8,266 nt of DNA from Cytophagales bacterium (GTDB lineage Bacteria > Bacteroidota > Bacteroidia > Cytophagales > ES-bin-26). Under the pieces are notes generated by a model. The model was given only the letters and a program-made list of their open reading frames with translations. It searched no databases and was not told the origin of the DNA. The position numbers were made by a program, and so were the translations under genes. The stretch lies in NCBI GenBank assembly GCA_014379925.1, contig JACMKY010000350.1, forward strand, positions 1 to 8,266. Reading direction: 5' to 3'. Of this stretch, positions 3,914 through 8,266 are shown in pieces; positions within the stretch are counted from its first letter, which is position 1, and every line of letters starts with the position of its first letter.

Positions 3914-6145
3914 ATGGTTTGTTTTAAGGAAGTAATTTTGAAGAACCGCAGTATTTCCTACATTGCCCGGGCCGCTTGCCTCGGCTGGCTGGGATTGGCC
4001 GCCTGTTCGCCGCACAGCGTGGGTCCGGTGGGCAAGGCGTACCACAACCTGGCCGCCCGGGACAATGCCTTTTTCCTGGCCCGTCTCCGGATGAAGGAGG
4101 CGGAGAAAACCCTCTTCGACGCCCGCCGCGAAGACTACAACCAGATCCTGCCCCTCTACGTCGCGGTGGATTCCGCCCGGACGGGTGCCGTTCGCACCGT
4201 GATGGACGACTGCATCAAGAAGGCCTCGATTGCCATCAAATGGCACGCCAACAGCAAGTGGGTGGATGATTGTTACGTGGTGATCGGCAAGGCCCGCTTT
4301 TACCTGATCGACTTTCCGAACGCCGTCGAAACGTTCAAGTACGTCAACCGGCCCGAATCGGCCAACGGGGCCAAATACGAAGCCCTGAATTGGCTCCTCT
4401 ACACCTACACCGAGAAAGAGGAGTACGACAATGCCTTTGCGGTGGCCGACTACCTGCGCCGCCAGCCGCTCGACGAAAACAACAAACGGGATTTTTACTT
4501 CAACAAGGCGTACCTGCACCAGCGCAAACGGGAGTACAAGTACACGGCCGCCATCCTGGAACTGACGATGCCGCTGATGAAAAAGGGCGAGCACAAAGCC
4601 CGCACCCATTTCATTCTCGGCCAGATCCACCAGTCACTGGGCAAGCGCAAGGAAGCTTACCGGCACTACCGCGCCGCCCTGAAAAACCGCCCCAACTACG
4701 AACTTTCGTTCTACGCCCGCCTGAACCAGTTGCAGATGACCGACCTGGCCGACGGCAAAAACGTCAGGAAGGCCGGGGCCTACTTCCGAAAGCTGCTGAA
4801 GGACACCAAGAACGCCGATTACACGGACAAGATTTACTACGAGATGGCCTTGTTCGAACTGGAACAGAAGAACTACGAAAAAGCCATTGGTTACTTGCAA
4901 CAATCGGTGCGCGCCCCCGGCAAGAACGCCGTGCAGAAGGCGTACTCGTACCTCAAGCTGGCCTCGATCCACTACGATCCGCTGAAAAAATACTCCTTGG
5001 CCAAAAGCTACTACGACAGTACCATCACCGGTCTTCCCAAGGATTTTCCCGACTACCCGTCGGTAGCGCAGAAGCAGAAAATACTCGGTAAGTTCGTCGA
5101 GCAATTGAACGTGATCCAGACCGAAGACAGCCTGCAGCGCCTGGCGCGGATGGACACGGCCACCCTGACCACCTACCTTGACGGGGTGCTGGAACGCGAG
5201 GAGGCCCAACGGGCCGCCCAGGCCGCCGCGGAAAAGCGGCTGGCGCGATCGCAGCAGGCGGGGGCGGAACTGACCAATCCGTTCTTTCAACCAAATCCGG
5301 CCATCGGCGGCGGCACCCCCAACGCCGAGCGGTTTTACTTCTACAACACCGCCGCCGTGAGCGTGGGCAAAAGCGACTTCGCCCGTAAATGGGGCAACCG
5401 TCCGCTGGAAGACAACTGGCGGCGCTCCAAAAAAGAAGCGACCCCCAACTTTGTCGACGACACCCTGAACGCCGCCCCGCAACCCAACCAGCCCGTGTTG
5501 TCGCGCGAGGAAGAGCGGAAGGCCCGGAAGGCGGCTTTTCTGGGGAGCATTCCCTTCTCGGATTCGGCCCGGGCAGCGTCCGATCGGAGGCTGGAAAACG
5601 CCCACTACGAACTGGGCAAGATATACGACCTGCAGCTCGGTGAACCCGAAAACGCCATCCATACCTTCGATACCCTGCTGGCGCGCTTTCCCGATACCGA
5701 ACACAAGCCGGAAGTGTATTATTTCCTGTACCTGATCTACGACGCCATGCAGGATGCCCGGCGGAACGAATACGAAGCGAAGTTGCTCAGTGAATACCCC
5801 ACCTCTACGTTCGCCCGTTTGATCAAGAGTTCGGGCAACGCCGACGAGATGAACGAAAACGACAACCGCGCCAAGGAGGCTTACGCGCAGGCGTACGGAC
5901 TGTACGAGACGGGCAATTACGCCGAAGCAGCGGCGGCCGTTGAGCAGGCCCGGTCCAGCTTTCCCAAGAGTGCGATCGAGGAAAAGTTTGCGTTGCTGCG
6001 GGTGTTTCTGGTGGGCAAGACCCAACCGCTGGCGGCCTACCAGAAAGCCCTGAACGATTTCGTGCAGGCGTATCCGGCCAGTCCGGCGCTGCCCCGCGTG
6101 CAGGAACTGCTGAGGGCCAGCGAAGCATTTTCAATGAATAAATGA
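3914..6145 (+). CDS. TPR lipoprotein, SprE/PorW-like (type IX secretion/gliding)
   Basis: This is a predicted outer-membrane lipoprotein of the SprE/PorW type, a TPR component needed for type IX secretion and gliding in Bacteroidota. The product has 743 residues from ATG 3914, or 735 from TTG 3938. The lipobox LAAC has its cysteine at 31. The N-terminal segment contains AYHNLAARDNAFF and a KKASIAIKWHANSKWVDDCY region. TPR-like helical pairs lie at about 229-262, 302-338, 339-375, 560-597, 598-636 and 656-690. Between them is an Ala/Gln-rich stretch (about 425-450), and then FYFYNTAAVSVGK (474-486) and KWGNRPLEDNWRRS (492-505). I recognise the latter two as typical of this family from memory. 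PBP1A follows after 28 nt, probably in one operon. The general TPR lipoprotein call is firm. Participation in T9SS is inferred, since no other T9SS gene is in view. Confidence 0.88.
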   Translation: MVCFKEVILKNRSISYIARAACLGWLGLAACSPHSVGPVGKAYHNLAARDNAFFLARLRMKEAEKTLFDARREDYNQILPLYVAVDSARTGAVRTVMDDCIKKASIAIKWHANSKWVDDCYVVIGKARFYLIDFPNAVETFKYVNRPESANGAKYEALNWLLYTYTEKEEYDNAFAVADYLRRQPLDENNKRDFYFNKAYLHQRKREYKYTAAILELTMPLMKKGEHKARTHFILGQIHQSLGKRKEAYRHYRAALKNRPNYELSFYARLNQLQMTDLADGKNVRKAGAYFRKLLKDTKNADYTDKIYYEMALFELEQKNYEKAIGYLQQSVRAPGKNAVQKAYSYLKLASIHYDPLKKYSLAKSYYDSTITGLPKDFPDYPSVAQKQKILGKFVEQLNVIQTEDSLQRLARMDTATLTTYLDGVLEREEAQRAAQAAAEKRLARSQQAGAELTNPFFQPNPAIGGGTPNAERFYFYNTAAVSVGKSDFARKWGNRPLEDNWRRSKKEATPNFVDDTLNAAPQPNQPVLSREEERKARKAAFLGSIPFSDSARAASDRRLENAHYELGKIYDLQLGEPENAIHTFDTLLARFPDTEHKPEVYYFLYLIYDAMQDARRNEYEAKLLSEYPTSTFARLIKSSGNADEMNENDNRAKEAYAQAYGLYETGNYAEAAAAVEQARSSFPKSAIEEKFALLRVFLVGKTQPLAAYQKALNDFVQAYPASPALPRVQELLRASEAFSMNK
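3926..3940 (+). promoter_or_regulatory. Shine-Dalgarno AAGGA with TTG start
   Basis: AAGGA (3926-3930) stands 7 nt before a TTG at 3938. The TTG is in frame with the ATG at 3914, which has no such sequence. Starting at the TTG gives MKNRSISYIARAACLGWLGLAAC, a compact lipoprotein signal peptide. This may be the real start of the SprE-like gene. Ribosomes of Bacteroidota depend little on Shine-Dalgarno sequences, so it is not decisive. Confidence 0.45.
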
Positions 6146-6173
6146 CACGACTCTAAAAATCAGACGCTTAACT

Positions 6174-8266
6174 ATGAAAATCGAATCGGGCAAATACGCG
6201 GTAATCATCAAACGGCTGTGGATTGGCGCTGGGGCCGCGTTGGTCCTGTTCGTCTTCTTCGTGTTTGCCGTCAGCGTGAACCTGTTTTACCTTTTTGGCC
6301 AGATGCCCAGCCTCAAGCTGCTGGAAAATCCGAAGAGCGACCTGGCTTCGGAACTCTACACCGCCGATGGCAAGCTGATGGGCAAGTACTTTACCCAGAA
6401 CCGCTCTCCCGTCGAATACGAGCAAATCTCTCCCAACGTGATCAAGGCCCTGCTGGCGGCCGAAGACGTCCGGTTCTACAAGCATTCGGGCGTGGATTTC
6501 AAGGCAACCCTCTCGCTGCCCTACTACATGCTGAAGGGAGACAGCAAGGGGGGCAGTACGATTTCGCAACAGCTGGCCAAAAACCTGTTCGCCATGCGGG
6601 GCGGATTTTACGCTGGTCCGCTCTACCGGGTTCCCGGTCTCCGCATCCTCATCATCAAGGCCAAGGAATGGATCACCGCCATCCACCTGGAGCGCAACTA
6701 CGCCAAGGAAGAGATCGTTACCATGTACCTGAACACGGTGGAATTCGGCAGCAATGCGTTCGGAATCAAAGTGGCCGCCAAAACCTTCTTCGACAAGCTG
6801 CCCAGTGAACTGACGGTTACCGAAGGGGCTACGTTGGTGGGCATCGTCAACCTGCCCACCCGGTTCAACCCCGTGGCCCACCCCCAGGCTTCCAAAAACC
6901 GGCGCAACGTGGTGATGGCCCAGATGGTGAAATACGGCTACCTGCCCGAACGCGAGTTCGACCGGCTGAAAACCCAGGACATCGACGTGAGCCGGTACTC
7001 GGTCGAGAACCAGAACAAGGGCCTGGCTCCCTACCTGCGGACGGTCCTTCAGGATGTGCTGCTCCGGTGGGCCGATGCCAAGGGATACGACCTGTATTCG
7101 GACGGATTGAAGATCCACACCACGATTGATTCCCGGACGCAGCGGTATGCCGAAGAAACGGTGGCCACGCACATGAAAGACCAGCAGAATAAATTCTTTC
7201 AGCAGTGGGGCAGCAAGAATCCTTGGGTGGACAAAGACAAGCGGGAAATCAAGACCTACATCCAGCAAGCCGTCCGGCGGACGCCTCGCTACCGCGGCCT
7301 CAAGGAACGCTACGGCGACGATGAACAGGCCATCAACCGGGTGCTGAACGCCCCGGTGAAAATGCGCGTGTTTACCTGGAACACGCCTGCCCACGAGAAG
7401 GACACGACGATGAGTCCGGTGGATTCCGTCCGGTACTACAAACGCTTTCTCCAGACTGGCTTCTTGTCCATGGACCCGGCCACCGGCTGGGTGAAAGCCT
7501 GGGTGGGCGGCATCGACTACAAATATTTCAAGTACGATCACGTCCGGCAGGGGAGGCGGCAACCGGGCTCTACCTTCAAGCCCATTGTCTACGCCACGGC
7601 CATCGACAACGGCTTCAAGCCCTGCGATGAGGTGCTCAACATTCCCGTCACCCTCGACGGCGGCGATGGCAAGGCGTGGACACCCAATAATTTCGACAAC
7701 AATTTCGATGGGGAAACCATGACGCTCCGGCAAGCACTGGGGCGTTCGGTGAATACCATCGCGGCTTACCTGATGGGCAAAGTGGGTCCCACCCGGGTGG
7801 TTGAAATGGCGAAGCGGCTCGGCATTACCAGTCCGCTCGACGCGGTGCCCTCCCTGGCCCTGGGTACGAGCGACGTAACGCTCTACGAAATGCTGGGCGC
7901 CTACAGCACCTTCGTCAACGGGGGCACCTATACCGAACCGTACTTCCTGACGCGCATCGAAGACAAGTACGGCAACGTGCTTCAGGAATTCCCGGTCCGG
8001 ACCTACGAGGCGATCAGCGAGGAAACCGCTTACCTGATGGTGCACATGCTCCGGGGTTCGGTCCAGGAACGCGGCGGAACGTCGATGAAGCTACACAGTT
8101 ACGCTTTCGGCAGGAAGACGGAGTTCGGGGGAAAAACCGGCACCACGCAGGATTACGCCGACGGCTGGTTCATTGGCATTACGCCCGGCCTGGTGTCGGG
8201 CCTGTGGGTGGGGGGCGACGAGCCGAGCATCCACTTCAAGAACAGCACCTACGGCCAGGGAGGCCG
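6174..8266 (+). CDS. Penicillin-binding protein 1A, 3' end beyond window
   Basis: This is a class A PBP that polymerises lipid II into glycan strands and cross-links the stem peptides in the periplasm. The 697 visible residues start with a short basic cytoplasmic tail and one membrane anchor (about 16-40). The glycosyltransferase domain (GT51, about 60-240) has the catalytic Glu97 in EDVRFYKHSGVD, then GGSTISQQLAKNLF (127-139) and the ERNYAKEEIVTMYLNTVEFG region (173-192). After a linker with an insert typical of Bacteroidota PBP1A (about 335-425), the transpeptidase shows STFK with Ser466 and Lys469, SVN at 525-527 and KTG at 654-656. All motifs are intact. The gene continues past the window edge, probably by some 50-100 residues. 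The ATG at 6174 lies 28 nt after the SprE-like stop, with no Shine-Dalgarno sequence. Co-transcription with that gene is likely. Confidence 0.96.
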   Translation, partial: MKIESGKYAVIIKRLWIGAGAALVLFVFFVFAVSVNLFYLFGQMPSLKLLENPKSDLASELYTADGKLMGKYFTQNRSPVEYEQISPNVIKALLAAEDVRFYKHSGVDFKATLSLPYYMLKGDSKGGSTISQQLAKNLFAMRGGFYAGPLYRVPGLRILIIKAKEWITAIHLERNYAKEEIVTMYLNTVEFGSNAFGIKVAAKTFFDKLPSELTVTEGATLVGIVNLPTRFNPVAHPQASKNRRNVVMAQMVKYGYLPEREFDRLKTQDIDVSRYSVENQNKGLAPYLRTVLQDVLLRWADAKGYDLYSDGLKIHTTIDSRTQRYAEETVATHMKDQQNKFFQQWGSKNPWVDKDKREIKTYIQQAVRRTPRYRGLKERYGDDEQAINRVLNAPVKMRVFTWNTPAHEKDTTMSPVDSVRYYKRFLQTGFLSMDPATGWVKAWVGGIDYKYFKYDHVRQGRRQPGSTFKPIVYATAIDNGFKPCDEVLNIPVTLDGGDGKAWTPNNFDNNFDGETMTLRQALGRSVNTIAAYLMGKVGPTRVVEMAKRLGITSPLDAVPSLALGTSDVTLYEMLGAYSTFVNGGTYTEPYFLTRIEDKYGNVLQEFPVRTYEAISEETAYLMVHMLRGSVQERGGTSMKLHSYAFGRKTEFGGKTGTTQDYADGWFIGITPGLVSGLWVGGDEPSIHFKNSTYGQGG

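Noticed and set aside
3791..6025. Two long open frames antisense to the SprE-like gene (279 and 463 codons)
   Set aside because: Same explanation: shadows of a clear coding gene. The sequence is Val/Gly/Arg-rich without domain features, and there is no promoter or spacing that suggests expression.
6168..8045. Open frame of 625 codons antisense to PBP1A
   Set aside because: It lies wholly opposite an intact PBP1A with all catalytic motifs, shows no recognisable domain, and is what high GC and biased codon use produce in the complementary frame.

Overview
The window reads as a chromosomal segment of a GC-rich member of the Bacteroidota, most likely of the class Cytophagia. Several things point there: a TPR lipoprotein of the type IX secretion (SprE/PorW) type, an F-ATPase subunit a with a cleavable-looking signal peptide and a histidine-rich periplasmic segment, a bactofilin/M23 peptidase pair beside the F0 genes, almost no Shine-Dalgarno sequences, and a TAnnTTTG-type promoter. 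This assignment is inferred from protein features. No rRNA or other taxonomic marker is present.

Layout. Positions 1-258 are non-coding. They hold seven perfect tandem copies of ATTCAGT, a 22-bp imperfect direct repeat and a terminator-like hairpin. On the minus strand, reading from 3784 down to 259, lie an M23 metallopeptidase anchored by one membrane segment, a bactofilin, an AtpZ-like protein, a four-helix membrane protein in the position of AtpI, F0 subunit a (atpB) and F0 subunit c (atpE). Spacing is short and one pair overlaps by 68 nt, so this looks like one transcription unit. atpF is not within the 258 bp after atpE. On the plus strand, starting at about 3914-3938, lie an SprE/PorW-like TPR lipoprotein and, 28 nt later, a class A penicillin-binding protein (PBP1A) that runs off the right edge. 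The two units diverge from a 129-bp region (3785-3913) with a good Bacteroidota promoter for the minus strand and a weaker candidate for the plus strand.

How it works together. The divergent units pair cell-wall cutting and scaffolding (M23 enzyme, bactofilin) with cell-wall synthesis (PBP1A) and an outer-membrane lipoprotein of the gliding/T9SS machinery. The proton-driven F0 motor is downstream of the peptidase and bactofilin. All catalytic motifs visible in the enzymes are intact.

I see no phage, IS element, CRISPR, tRNA or toxin-antitoxin system. This is mostly conserved core genome. The points worth a second look are the heptanucleotide repeats, the hairpins between the F0 genes, the bactofilin/atpZ overlap and the uncharacterised AtpI-position protein.
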